Source of the DNA: Alnus glutinosa
Lineage: Eukaryota > Streptophyta > Magnoliopsida > Fagales > Betulaceae
Direction of reading: 5' to 3'
Length of the DNA stretch: 64,000 nt
Assembly (NCBI RefSeq): GCF_958979055.1
Contig: NC_084887.1
Coordinates: 35,008,620 to 35,072,619, forward strand
The notes under the pieces were generated by a model. That model was not told the origin of the DNA. It ran no database searches and worked only from the letters and a program-made list of their open reading frames with translations. Shown piece by piece: positions 24,001-36,274 of the stretch (its first letter is position 1; each line of letters starts with the position of its first letter). Made by a program: the position numbers and the translations under genes.

Positions 24001-24993
24001 AATCGCCACCAATTAGAAGCAATTTCGACAAAACCCAGAAAAGTTTCCACAACTAAAAGTTTACCAGAATAATCTGAAAGGTTTTTTTTTTTTTTTTTTT
24101 CGTTTGATTTCTCTGTTTTGCAGTAATCATGTACCTTCATCTCCGTTTTGGTTCTAGTGTTTCTGGGTTGCTCGTCTTTAATTTTTTTTTTTTTTTTTCT
24201 TCGGCGACGTTTGAAGTTGATGAAGCCGGCAAGATCTAGAAATTTCCCGGCGGTTGTTGTGGTCTTTTCGGGTAGGTGTCCGGCGTCGAGCAGAGGCGGC
24301 GGCAACATCTGTGTGGGCAATGCCTGCGATAGGTTTTTATTTTTTTTAAGATTAAAGAGTGAAAGGAGGGTTTACATCCAGTGTTTTTGTTAGATAATGC
24401 TAACATGTACTTTTTTTGTTTGATGCTTACATGGCAATCACTCATTGGAGGGCGAAAACCTCTTGGTTTTTGCCACTGCCTGATTGAAGTTATCCCCTTC
24501 TTGAAATAGTTAAACCTTATGATAGTCACTGGCCAAAAAAGAAAAAGGAAAAAATCCTTTATGATAGCCCTTTACATATTGACTAAATCAATTGTATGTA
24601 AACTGACTGTTCTATCTTATTCTGTCTGGTATTATGAAGCCATTCTTGTTGGTGCGTTTTACGATGAACATATTTTGATGATACAGGAATGACAAAGGTG
24701 ATACCCTGAATGCGTCCTATTACCATACAGTGAACCCCTTCACCAACACAGCTGTTGGTGCTGAGGTAACCCATAGCTTTGCAACCAATGAGAATACCAT
24801 CACTGTTGGCACCCAGCACGCATTAGACCCATTGACCACAGTGAAGGGACGTGTGAACAACCTTGGCAAGGCCAGTGCTCTCATCCAGCATGAGTGGCGT
24901 CCTAAGTCGCTTTTCACCATTTCTGGAGAGGTAGACACCAGGGCAATTGAGAAGAGCGCCAAGGTTGGACTAGCTTTGGCTCTCAAGCCATGA
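21099..24993 (+). CDS. VDAC: Mitochondrial outer membrane porin (VDAC)
   Basis: Beta-barrel channel passing metabolites and nucleotides across the outer mitochondrial membrane. Six exons, 21099-21147, 21250-21317, 21994-22104, 22706-22792, 22995-23203 and 24687-24993, give exactly 276 residues, the normal plant length. The N-terminus [20 protein letters not shown] forms the pore-lining helix, followed by alternating beta strands ([11 protein letters not shown]..., [11 protein letters not shown]...). The C-terminal eukaryotic porin signature region reads [20 protein letters not shown], and the end is [10 protein letters not shown]. All splice sites are GT-AG. Intron 5 is 1.48 kb because a Pack-MULE-like element has inserted. 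Neighbour order matches Arabidopsis VDAC1 (At3g01280) and VDAC3 (At5g15090); I cannot decide between paralogue names. Confidence 0.97.
23527..24476. mobile_element. MULE-type non-autonomous element (Pack-MULE candidate) in VDAC intron 5
   Basis: Inverted ends of about 130 bp: the left end GGGGCAAAAAACCC and the right-end complement GTGGCAAAAACC share a long arm including TTTGCCCTCCAATGA and AAAAACACTGGAT. Possible decayed 9-bp target duplication: TGTCAGGTT at 23518-23526 against TGCCTGATT at 24477-24485 (6 of 9 match). The interior is GC-rich with CCG runs (around 23690-23880 and 24200-24310), unlike the AT-rich surroundings, suggesting captured gene sequence. No protein domain was recognised in it. 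Confidence 0.75.
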
Positions 24994-26608
24994 GTAATGA
25001 GTATCCTGCCCTTTATGGTGGGGAGCATTAAGGCAGGTATTAGGAGTTTACTTTAGTTATCTCCTTTTGAACAAGAGTGCATATGGCTGTCTTCTCTATT
25101 TTGGTGGTTTTGAACTGTAAAATAAATATTAGATGGTGTCACAAACCAATTTTACAACTCCGTTGAGTTCACAATCTCATCAGTCCCAAGGTTAACTGGA
25201 GGGATGAATGGCTGTTTTCGAAGAGGTTGACTTCTGACACGCTTTGTTCCAATTCGTTAATGGTTGTTTTTCAGCAGTTTCTTTTTTCCTTTATGATCTT
25301 TCTACCTGGCATTGCACGTCTTGGTGTAGAAGTTTGTTTTGATATTCATGGGGCATGTCTTCTTTCATGCACTAGCATTCTGGTTTCTTTCTTTATATAT
25401 GGCTTTGGGAGAGAACCGGTCCAATGTGGTTTTTAGAGGAGACGCAAATCATCCATTACCTGCTGGAATTTTGAAAATTACATTATTGGGTTTTCAAGGT
25501 ACCCTGCGGGAGTTTAATTCAGAACACCCTAATTGCGATCTCTCTTGCGCCCTAATTTAGATGGCCAATAAGAGAGGGTAATGTGCCACTAAGAGATTCT
25601 CTTAAAACCTGAATCCTCCGGTTTCGGAGTATGTTCATTACCAACAAAAAAGAATTAGTTGGAAATGGATCATATAATGACCCGGTCTAATGTATTTTGA
25701 ATAGAAATTCAAGGAAAGAGCCGTCTTGAGAGACGCTTGTTAAAACAGAACACTAGAGAGCTTGCATATTGCAACGGCAACAAGCTCACTTGGATGTTGC
25801 CGACTTGGATAAACAGCACTGTAGAAACCAGATCTGGATCCATTGAAGAGGAGTCCCACATAAGGGGTGCCCGGCAACTGAAGCTCAAAGAACTTCAGTT
25901 TATTGTCTCCAGTGCAAAAATAAGGGGCACACGTAACAGGAGAGATAGAAGCGAATAGAAAAAATCAACAAAATCAATTGTTTGCAGCTCCGGTGACGAG
26001 TAGGAGCTGAGGGGAGGCACATGAAGGAAAAAAGAAGGAATAACAAAGAAAACAGTTTGCAGAACAATAAAGGGGAAAAGGGAGAGGGGAACCCCCTCCT
26101 TCCTCCCCAGGCACTTACGACAGAGGCGGTTGCTTCTCTAGCGGGAAGAGGGTTTTTTTTTTTTTTTTTTTTCACGAGGAAAACACGAGTACTTCTCACA
26201 CTTGAGTATAGGGAGAAGCGGAAAAGGACAATATTCACAGCCTTGCCGGGCAGCTTCTTATTTGAGAAGTAACGCAGCCTTTGATTGATTTCGCAGTGCT
26301 GCTGAGGAGTCCTCTAGTATGTGTGTGTCTGAAATAATGAACAGACTTCAGTGGCTCCCCCTCTTACTATTTTCCAAGAAGCAAGATGTTCGCAGCTTTT
26401 TAAGATTGCTCACCATGTAATTTCTTAGTAGTAAATAAGAATTTAACATTGTAGAACTTTAATTTACAAGCAAATTTCAGAGTATGTGCATTACCAACAA
26501 AAAAGAAAAATTCTGAATCATGCTTTACACACAAAACAAACCATGGATGAGAAGTCCTGAACAGAGCACACTTGCGGACAACACTCCTGGACAGAAACTT
26601 CATAATTC
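24994..26608. other. Convergent intergenic region, VDAC and HIR 3' sides
   Basis: Holds the VDAC 3' region and, from about 26400, the HIR 3' untranslated region on the minus strand. A block of about 32 bp (GAGTATGT-CATTACCAACAAAAAAGAA) occurs twice, near 25627 and 26480. A poly-T run lies at 26152-26172. Open frames here look random. Confidence 0.5.
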
Positions 26609-28768
26609 CTAGTGAGAGGTTGATGCCTGAAGCAGCCCATCTCGAATCTGGGTAGCAATGTCACGCACAGCACCTGGTCCATGTGGAATGAACACTGATG
26701 AGGATTTGGAGGAAGCACCAATTTCCTTCATGGTGTCAAAGTACTGCGTGATAAGGACCATATCCAGCACATCTTTAGCAGTGGTTCCTGGCACATTGAC
26801 TGAGAAGCCAAGCACACTGTCTCTCAGACCATCAACAATTGCCTGGCGCTGCCGGGCGATTCCAACTCCTGAGAGATATTTGGATTCGGCCTCACCCTCT
26901 GCTCGCTTAATCTGTATAATTTTCTCTGCTTCTGCTTTCTCATTAGTTGCTAACCTCATTCTTGCAGCTGCAAACAGAAAAACTCATGATGATTTTGATT
27001 TTGTTCAATGGGTTTCTATACTATGATTACTTGGCCTAAAACAAATACGCTGCTGAAGCATATGAATATGAGATTATATATACAAACCAATTCAAGTTAA
27101 TCGATATTTATGCAATTCAGATAATTCAACTATTAGATCTGATAGGGGAAGTGTTGTGAACAATAGGAGCTGTGGGAGAGGGAGCTTGTTACATGTTGGT
27201 TGTTTATCTAAAGTTGCAGCCACAAGTTCAAAGATGCATTTTGAGAACACATATATGATTGAAAATGGCCAAGATAACAGATATATCACCGGCATTAATT
27301 TCATTCATCGATCGCTTCACGTGCTCATCTGGTTCTATATCAACAATGAGTGTCTGGACAATCTCATACCCATAAGCAGACATAGCCTATAAATCATTTC
27401 AAAGCAGTCTGTTAATCAAGTTGACACATGGAATTCAAGAAATAATGTGACTGCTTAATGACTGAATGCTGACCTTTTCAAGCTCATCCTCAACAGCTCT
27501 TGCAATCTCATTCTTTTGCTCAAAGACATTATCCAACTCTAGCTTTGGAACACTTGCTCTGATTACTGAGCATTAAGAAAAAAGAAGTTGAAGTTCATTG
27601 AGTATTTTATGCAGTGGTAGACAGCAAAACATGTTAGGATTATAAGAGTTGTTTGGGTGACTTTGGGATCATACCATCAAACACATAGGCTTGGATTTGG
27701 GTTCTAGGATTGCTGAGTTTGTAGAAAGCATCACCCGCCTTATTAGCCAGAACACGGTATTGAACCGATGCAACGACATTAACAAAGACATTGTCCTGAA
27801 CAACAAATGTTGAAAAGTCAATTGATCATATGTTTTATACACTTAAAAGTAAACATTAATTCTCAGTTTTGATTTAAGATATTGTTTATGGAGACTATAT
27901 CCAGTGAAGCAATTGGTACTGATATGCGCGTTCATTCTTTTACTTCAATATGCCTTTCCTTCAAGAAATTCCATCTCTTTCACTATTGACTTGATTGGAG
28001 ACTGATTTATGTTTTTTTTCAAAAATCTGTGATGTCTACATCATTCAATGAGCATAATAAGCCGTAAACTTATGGTGGAGCAAAAACATCTACCATGATT
28101 TCAAGGTCAGTGATATTTGAGTTTTCAGCAGATTGTATTCGAGTGGTCAAAAATTGATGTTTCTTGCAAGGCCTTCTTGGTTAGACCAAGAAATGTCTCT
28201 AAAATTCCTTAAACTGCCTAACTAGTTAGAAAGATATCAAGGTGTTAGGGTGGTAAATTTTTAGCTTCCTCTACTCCACAAATTTTCAATTATCTGCCTA
28301 ACAATAGCAAAGTGTTTCAATCTTAGGCACAAAAACTATCGGATAAGACTTCATTGCAGTAAAGTAGAAAACAGCCTTTGTGACAGTGCAAATCACAAAG
28401 GCAAATTCAGATGATAACTGGACTTCAAGTTTGTCTCTCTTTTTCCCATTATGACACAAGAGTATCTCATTATCACTACTGGAAAAACAGGACATAAGCA
28501 AGATTTATTCTGTCCTGAGAGGAAGGAAATTACTGTGAAAAAAAAAAAAAAAAAAAGGGATTATGCAAGCAATACAGACCTTTGTCTTTGTCTCACAGCG
28601 CACATCCAACTGCTGCAACCGAAGAGTGACATGGCCAGCAAGCTGACTTCCAAGAAACCAAGGTACACAATGGCATCCAGGCTCGAGTACATCACTGTAC
28701 TTCCCAAATTTCTCCTTGACAGCAACTGTGGATTGGCTGACTTGTACACAGCAAAATAGGTTACCCAT
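26609..28768 (-). CDS. HIR: Hypersensitive-induced reaction protein, SPFH/band-7 family, copy a
   Basis: HIR proteins are stomatin/prohibitin-like scaffolds of plasma-membrane microdomains that oligomerise and take part in immune cell-death signalling. Five exons, 28768-28580, 27795-27675, 27565-27474, 27386-27290 and 26967-26609, give 285 residues, the full family length. The start MGNLFCC carries Gly2 for myristoylation and Cys6/Cys7 for palmitoylation, anchoring it to the inner leaflet. The SPFH domain covers roughly residues 7-190 ([40 protein letters not shown]). A coiled-coil/oligomerisation helix follows ([20 protein letters not shown]), then the conserved tail [13 protein letters not shown]. 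Exons 1-4 are the same lengths as in copy b at 33941-35876. Closest in style to the At5g62740/At3g01290 group; exact orthology needs a tree. Confidence 0.96.
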
Positions 28769-31061
28769 ATCTAACTTCTGATATTCCTCACTGGAAAGAG
28801 GCAGAAAAGAGCAAAAAGTTCCTGTATTACTCACTAATAAGGGATAAGGAACTTAATACATATATCTGAACTATACAAAATCTTGCACGGTTCACTGCAA
28901 CCTTAGTTGTGATATTTGAGGGCGGTCGAATACAGGACCTATTTGATTAGCGCTTATTTGATTAGCGCTGATATGACACATTAACGGATTCTCTTAACTT
29001 TTCTAACGAAATGGGTTTATTTGTTTTTTTACTTACCCTAGGGAATGAACCATTCAAGATTTTGTATTGTTGATTTAATACCCACTTATGTATTGTTGCA
29101 TATGTAATTTAAGAACTACTCCAAGCTAAATTATTGCTTAACATGTTAAAGTGCCTTCCATACACATATTCTGGAAAAATTGAAGAACACAGTTATGTTA
29201 TAAAATACTGATTAGGCCATTAAAGGCAACGAAGCCAACTGCCTGATAAGAACAATAATACTGAAGCTGCTTTTCTGCAACACCCACACGAACGCACACA
29301 GACAAAGGCAGAGAGACATACCAAGAAGGTGCCCTTGCCCCTTGCACCGAGATGAAGTTGGTGGGAATACAAGGTTGAGTATATCTTATTTATAGGAAGA
29401 ATTCACTTAAACCTCTCTTTTTTTTTATACCCTCCTCTTAAGTTTAAAAATTCTCAGTTTATGAGTCGAATTTTTAATTTTTTAGAATCTCGCCCCTCCC
29501 TTTGGATTTGAGGTTAAATCAAACAATCGAAGGATAAAATAACTGTTATTCCCTTATAAACTTTGTAAAATTACAAAATTATAGTTAAATTACAATTATT
29601 ATTTTTTTTAAAAAAAAAAAATGGGAGTATTTTGAAAATTTCTCATCAATTTATTAGGATTTAATGAAAAAATTTTAATAGAGGGGTAAGATTACAAATT
29701 TTTTAAAATTCAATACACTAAACGAGAATATTGAACTTTGAAAGGAAATTGCAACAATAATAAAAGTGAAATTTCTTCTTATTTATAAAAAGTCAAGAAG
29801 GTTGCCGTTTGGATTGAGTACTTGGACATGCTCAACGCGTGAAATAATAACAAAAGCCTGTCACCTTCGGCACATTCGCAGAATTGTTACTAGCAATTCT
29901 TGTCGGTTTCTGTTACAGTTTGTTCCTCAAATTCAAAATTTACAGTCAACTGAAAGTGGCCTGAAATTTCTCATCTGTATTAAGAATATTCCTTCCATAG
30001 AAATCATTATCAATCTACCACCAAAGGCGAAGAGTCTAAGAAACTTCAACCATCATTTCCAACGATTGATTATGTTCTTTAGGATAAAATCTTCCTCACG
30101 TAACAATAAAATAAATAAATAAAAATAGAGATTTAGTCCCTAGGTTTTATGGGATTTCAATTTACTTTTTATGTCCCGTTTGTTTCGGCGTAAAATAATT
30201 TATGGAAAATGGTTTCGGTATTTTTCTGTGTTTGATAGGGGCGAAAATAATGGTCAACCGGAAAATGATTTCCGTTTGACTAAAATGCTTAATAAATTTC
30301 AGAAAATGATTTACGCTTTTTAAAAGCGTAAATCATTTTCCGTAAATGGTAGATGCAGTCGATTCTTTTTTAAACAATGTAGTCGACCTTTACGTTTAAG
30401 CAGTTGACTATTGCCGAATTTCGACAAGTCAGATTTCGACTCCGGTCAGTGCCGAAATTCGACAAATTAAGCCGGAATCCGACCACGTCTGGCAGATGTC
30501 GCCGGGTTCCGGCCAGACTGGCCGGAGCAGCCAGATCTCCAGCTATCTCGCCGGATCCAGCAAGAACGGCCGAACCCCCGGCATCTGGCCGAATCTGGCT
30601 GTTCTGGCCGAATCTCTGGCTAGCTGGCCGGAAATTGGCCAGGACGGCCGATTTCCGGTCTACTGGCCGTTTTGTGCCGGGTTCCAGCAAAAATGGCCGG
30701 ATTCCGGCAACTTTTGCCAGAATTTGTATATGCCAAATTTTTTTAAAAAAAATTTATATTATTTTATATTAATATTTTTTATTTTGTGAATAAAATTTAA
30801 TTTTTTTAAATTAATATGATTAAATTAAAATATAAAAAATATTTGTAATTTTTCGTACGCGCCAAACACCGAAAAATGATTTCGACGGAAAATATTTTTC
30901 TTAAAAATGACTTCCCTGAAACTATTTTACGACAGAAACCATTTTACACTGAAAAAAATGGAGCATTAGGTTTTCAATTTTGACAATTAAATCTTTAAAT
31001 TTTTATCTAGTTTTAATTAAGTTTCTATGTGAACCTATTGTCCAATTAATTAACAAGAAAT
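28769..31061. other. HIR copy a upstream and intergenic region
   Basis: The leader and promoter of HIR copy a should lie in the first few hundred bases; its 5' exon was not resolved. A 14-bp unit (TTTGATTAGCGCT) is repeated at about 28942-28972. AT-rich sequence follows, then the GC-rich fold-back element listed separately. No further gene seen. Confidence 0.4.
30170..30975. mobile_element. Non-autonomous element with GC-rich CCGG-repeat core
   Basis: Outer parts contain GTTTGTTTCGGCGTAAAAT (left) and inverted GTAAAAT/CGTAAAATAGTTTC blocks (right), plus ACGGAAAAT motifs. The core, about 30465-30715, is strikingly GC-rich and built from degenerate units of the type TGGCCGGAATC. The end motif recurs inverted at 38880-38977. 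Long open frames through the core (30404-30772 and others) arise from the lack of AT and are not credible genes. Confidence 0.65.
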
Positions 31062-31388
31062 GCTTGGTTGTACACTCTCATCCCACTCATATTTTACTCT
31101 TATCTACGTGGACCAATAATATGAGAGATAGTAGAGATAGTGTAATGGGACCCTGATTTTTTTAAGAGAAATGATTAAAACACTCACACTACACAACAAT
31201 GACACAACACCAAAGCACAATGGAGTGCGGCTCACAAATGGATCCCACTCCATTGTACCTTCGTGTTGTGCCATTATTGTGTAGTGTGAGTGTAAGGATC
31301 ACTTCCCTTTTTTTAACAACATTATTGGTCCACGTAGATAAAGGTGAGATATGAGTAAGATGAGAGTGTACAACCAATCATTTCTCTT
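31062..31388. mobile_element. MITE nested inside a second MITE
   Basis: The outer element has inverted arms containing TTGGTTGTACACTCTCATC and TATCTACGTGGACCAATAAT at 31070-31120 and 31325-31380. An inner hairpin at about 31167-31308 has arms CACTCACACTACACAACAATG and its complement. The inner ends (AGAAATGAT-) resemble family C at 18811. Confidence 0.8.
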
Positions 31389-33940
31389 TATTAACAGTCA
31401 TATCGAACCAATCAATTAATGATACTCGTTTGAGATGTCATGTACCAAGTTACTTGTCACGTTGCTTTTTTCTAAAAGAAATTTAATTTATAGTATATTT
31501 GTAATTTAAAGTAAATACTTCATGTGGCACGTATTGTTAATACATTATGTGTCAAACTAGAACCATGTGACACTAATTAATTAGTCTAACCTGCATATCG
31601 TTAGTTAATTTAGACAAAAATTTATAAAGAAGTTTATTTGAAATTAAAAGAAAACCTAAGGACTTAATTGTGTTGAAATTAAAAATATAAGGACTAAATT
31701 GAAATTTCATGAAAACATAGGGGACCAAATTTTTTTTTTTTTTTTTTTCCAAAAAAAAAAAACAAATTCTGTCTGAACACGTCTCATGATAGGATAAGCA
31801 TCATTGTAACATTAGCCGCCAATTGACGTTGAGTTTCTGTCTTATAATAAAGATGGTTGTTATGGCCTTGACTTTTTCTATGGCCTTTATTTTCTCCCCC
31901 GGTCTTATCAATATGAGTAATGGTAGAAGAGAATACTATTTTTTTAGTCTTACATTTGTTTAATAATGTTGAGGTGGTACTCGAAATTAAATATTGGATT
32001 TTTTTTTTCTTTATCTAATAAGGATTAATCAAATGTTTAATTTGAAGTAACACATCAGCCTTATTAGATAAATGTTAAATATAATTATAGTATCTAACAT
32101 TTATTTATTAATATTGCTAAAATAATGTTAAAATTCACATCTTTATCTCATAACTATTCCACAATATTGAAACACATCATTCCCCAATAATCCAGATAAG
32201 AAGTTTGAAATTCAAAAGAATGATGAGATAGAAGCTACGGTTGAGGAAGATCCTATGCAATATGTCAGTTTCAATCAATCGTTTGATTTTTTTTTTAATA
32301 AGGATTGATCCAAAGATTAATTGAGACTATTACATCAACATTATATGATAAATTGATAATTATGAAATAAAAGTGTGGTTATATTATAGAGATAGAGATA
32401 GGATACGTTATTACGTTTACAAAATTTGTAAACCTAGGGAAGATATGATGCATGATGTTAATTAAAAATCAACAATTGAATCTGTTTTCCTACATGTGAA
32501 TCCTATATATTCAATGATTGATTTTACAAAAAAATTGTTAGATAGTACGAAAATTGTAAACATATCATATCTCTATATTATATCATGTTGTGATTTGTGA
32601 ATACGAGGGTTTTTCTAATTTATTTTTTCGTTTCTTCGCTTACTCGGTCCAAGTCGTATGATTTTAAAATTATGAACCAAGAAAAATCAATTAAATTTTG
32701 GCAAATGGCAAATAGTCAAACAGTTAATGGCCTTGTCAATTAAAAATTGGATTACGAGCTTTACGTACAGCTGGAAAAGGAGTGCTTTGGAAGCTTATCC
32801 TATCTAATTAATTAATAAGAAGAAACGGGGGGCTCGATAGGCGACACTCGACAGGTAGTTTGCTTCCAAGCCGGCCGGCCGCGAAGAATTAAGAGATTTT
32901 TGCTGCTGCTGACTTGGATCTTCTCGGGTGTTTTTTCTTTGTTTATCTGGGCCTTTAGGTCGGTGAGAACAAGGGCTGTCCTCAAGAAAGAGGCCAAACC
33001 CCTTGAAATCTTGTAATATTTTGAAACAGAAAAGGTCGAATTTGTTTGTCATGAAAAATAATTTAAAATTAAAAAAATGAAAACCAACTCTTTGGATTTC
33101 TTAAAGAGTATACATTGCTTCCCCTGGAAGCTAAAATTTGTAATTTTTCAAGGCAATAGCAATTGAAATTTGAAGGGTTGTGCCAAAAGTCTCAAAGTTA
33201 GCCTATCGAACATCTTAGCAAATTGGTTTCAGGTCCACACACTGTCCATTGTCTGAGACCGAAATTGACTGCTTAGATGGGTTATGCCACTTACCAGTTT
33301 TGTTGGATATTAACCTCTTAAGTCTCTTTCAAAGATTTTCAAAGAAGATGTATGTCTAAAAGATGTAAGATATAAATCTTGTTCTTTGTTCATTTTTTAA
33401 GGTCAGAAAATATATATATTTTTTATTTTAAAAAAAAAAATTGAAAAAATGATGGCAAGGCGAAGAATAACGGTCATAATATAAGAATGGTAATATTAGT
33501 AGAATTTATACGATAACATATAGTTCTCCATTAAATTTGAATTTCGATTTGAATGCCGGAAAAACCTCAAATTTAAAATTTCACAATTTTTAAAATAACT
33601 CACCTCCTACCCCAAAGAAGAAAATCAACAAAAGGAATTGATAAATTACTATTTAAGTACAATTTTACTTAAAAATCTCACACCCCAACACAACATAGGA
33701 GAAACATAAAAGAGACATAGGATAACAAGCCAACTACAAATAACATTCACCTAGGTATATTTTTCACCCTTGCATATAGTAATTACAGTAACCATTTTGC
33801 GTCGTGAATAATAACAAACTTAGCGGAACCTACAATATACCCTTCAGCCATTAAGCTGCTTAAGCATCTCCACTATGATAAGACAAGTTTCAAACAAGAA
33901 AAGCATAATTAGGATCTCGCATATTCGTACCAGTCAAACT
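31389..33940. other. Intergenic between the two HIR genes
   Basis: AT-rich, with a poly-T/poly-A junction near 31731-31763 and no conserved open frame. The reverse frame at 32804-33052 crosses a short GC-rich patch (CCGGCCGGCCGCG near 32870) and has no recognisable domain. The copy b 3' untranslated region lies at the right end. Confidence 0.45.
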
Positions 33941-35876
33941 CTAGACAGAATTGGCCTGAAGAAGACCTTCTCGAATTTGTGCAGCGATGTCTCTCACTGC
34001 ACCAGGTCCATGTGGGATGAAAACAGACGAGGACTTTGAGGATGCCCCAATCTCCTTCATAGTGTCGAAGTACTGAGTCACAAGCACCATGTCCATGACA
34101 TCCTTGGCAGTTGTTCCAGGGACATTCTCAGAGAAGGCAAGTACACTGTCCCTCAGCCCATCAACAATGGCCTGGCGCTGACGAGCAATGCCAAGCCCTG
34201 ACAAGTATTTTGACTCAGCTTCTCCTTCAGCTCTCTTGATCTGCAATATTTTCTCCGCTTCAGCCTTCTCATTTGCTGCCAACCTCAGTCTAGCGGCTGT
34301 TGTAACAATATTGAGAGGCATTAATTATGAGAGGAATAATTAAACATGAAGATCTACCACCCGAAAAAACAAGTGCACACTTTTTGGAATCCAAAGTATT
34401 ACCTTATCAAAACAAGCTCCACTGCTGATATGATTAATAATGAATTTAAAAAAAAAAAAAAAAAATCAAAGCAAACATGGGCTGTGGGAAAATGATCATG
34501 CATGTAATCATGGCAGAAGTCCTAGAATCAACACATATAGAAGTACATAAATTGTTCAATCTTTCAATTTCGTGCAGATAATTAAAAAGTATGTCCAGTG
34601 CATGGATGCACAGGATTACATGCGCAACTATAGTCTATAAAGTGCAAATTTACTTATAAAAATTTATAAACACTACCTGCATTTATCTCGTTCATTGCTC
34701 TCTTCACTTGAACATCTGGCTCTATGTCCACAATAAGGGTCTGGACTATTTCAAACCCATAAGTAGACATGGCCTGTAAAGTACAAAAGAAAGTTGCTAA
34801 ATTGTCAGTTCTGGGTATATCTTATCCATAACAATTCAAGCCCTCTTTTCCAAGGGCAGAAGATCTACCTTTTCCAGCTCCTCTTCCACAGCTTTTGCTA
34901 TGTCATTCTTCTGCTCAAAGACCGCATCCAAGTTCAATTTCGGGACACTTGCCCTGATAACTGAAGAAATGAAACACATTAGCTGCAAGAGAAGCAGTGC
35001 ATGCAGAGCAGCAGAAGTATCTACCAACCATGTTGTCCAACAATAATCTCTTCACATTCAAGTTAACTTGCTTCAAAAAAATTTAATGGCACACAATGTG
35101 TACAATTGTTTGCAGCCCAAAAATGTGTAGAATTTTTTATTTCTCTTTTGATAAGTGAAAGTACTGAAGCACCAAAGAAAAAGCCTTACATACCATCAAA
35201 AACATAGGATTGGATCTGCTCCCTGGTATTGGTGAGCCTATAGAAAGCGTCAGATGCTTTTTCAGCAATGGCGCGAAATTGAACAGATGCAACCACATTG
35301 ACAAACACATTATCCTGGAAAGCAAATATAAAGCAACCTTGGTCAACTGATCACAACAAATCAGATCAGATTATTCAAATTGAAGAGGAAGAAGAATTTA
35401 CATATTATATCTCCCGTTATTAGAAGTAACAAAGCTTTATTGAAAATGAAGAATAAGGGAGAGAGATGCAAACCAAATACAAACACAAATTATAAAGAGA
35501 CGACAGTTCTAAATTTGGACCACAACTGCTACTTCCCATTTCATAACTTAGGATATCACATTCCTATATGGCAGAGATAATTCCAATTTAATTAAAGACT
35601 ATAAATCATGAAATATACAATCTGACAGACGCATCTGAGATTCAAATCACGTCATTTTGGGAAAGTGAAAGTAAAGAAGTTGAAAACCTTAGTTTTTGTT
35701 TCGCATCGAACATCAAGTTGTTGCACACGCAGTGTGAGTCCACCAGCTACCTGGTATCCAAGACACCAAGGCAAGCAGTGACATCCTGGCTCAAGCACAT
35801 CATCAAACTTTCCAAAATGTTCCCTGATAACCACATTTGACTGATCCACCTGAATGCAACCCAAAGCTTGACCCAT
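33941..35876 (-). CDS. HIR: Hypersensitive-induced reaction protein, SPFH/band-7 family, copy b
   Basis: Tandem paralogue of the gene at 26609-28768, with the same predicted role as a lipid-anchored microdomain scaffold in immunity. Five exons, 35876-35688, 35314-35194, 34960-34869, 34773-34677 and 34296-33941, give 284 residues. The start [15 protein letters not shown] keeps Gly2 and Cys7 but lacks the Cys6-Cys7 pair of copy a. The SPFH core ([47 protein letters not shown]), the coiled coil and the tail [20 protein letters not shown] are intact. The MGQALGC start resembles Arabidopsis At1g69840. A 1.9-kb leader intron is predicted upstream. Confidence 0.96.
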
Positions 35877-36146
35877 ACTTCAATTCTGCAAGTAAGATTA
35901 ACAAAAGAAGCTATAATTCGTAAAACTAAAAAGCACTAATCCACTGTTACATTCTCGATAATTCTGTAACTTTCTAGGGTATCTGAACCTAATAATACTA
36001 CATCTTTATATTTCAAATCTCAAATTTTGCTGTCTTATTTATACGTGATTTCAGACTATATTCTCTTAAAAGCAATATAAAGAAAACTTTCTAAATGATA
36101 TTGAAGTCTCCTATAATTGCCTAAAATTTTGAGAGAAGAGCACAAA

Positions 36147-36274
36147 GTACTCGAGAAAGGTTTCCTTCAGAATTTTCTCTTCCATCTCATCTTCCTCATC
36201 AGAGAATAAGGTACTCGAGAAAGGTTTCCTTCAGAATTTTTTCTTCCATCTCATCTACCTCATCAGAGTATAAA
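36147..36274. repeat. 64-bp tandem duplication in HIR leader intron
   Basis: Two copies starting GTACTCGAGAAAGGTTTCCT at 36147 and 36211, differing at about three positions. Confidence 0.9.

Noticed and set aside
24148-24393. Open frames in VDAC intron 5 as a nested gene
   Set aside because: They lie inside an element with long inverted ends; poly-T encoded Phe runs and no known domain argue against a functional gene.
30404-30772. Long proline/arginine-rich open frames on both strands, apparently a gene
   Set aside because: They arise from a GC-rich degenerate repeat that lacks stop codons in several frames; there are no domains and no splice context.
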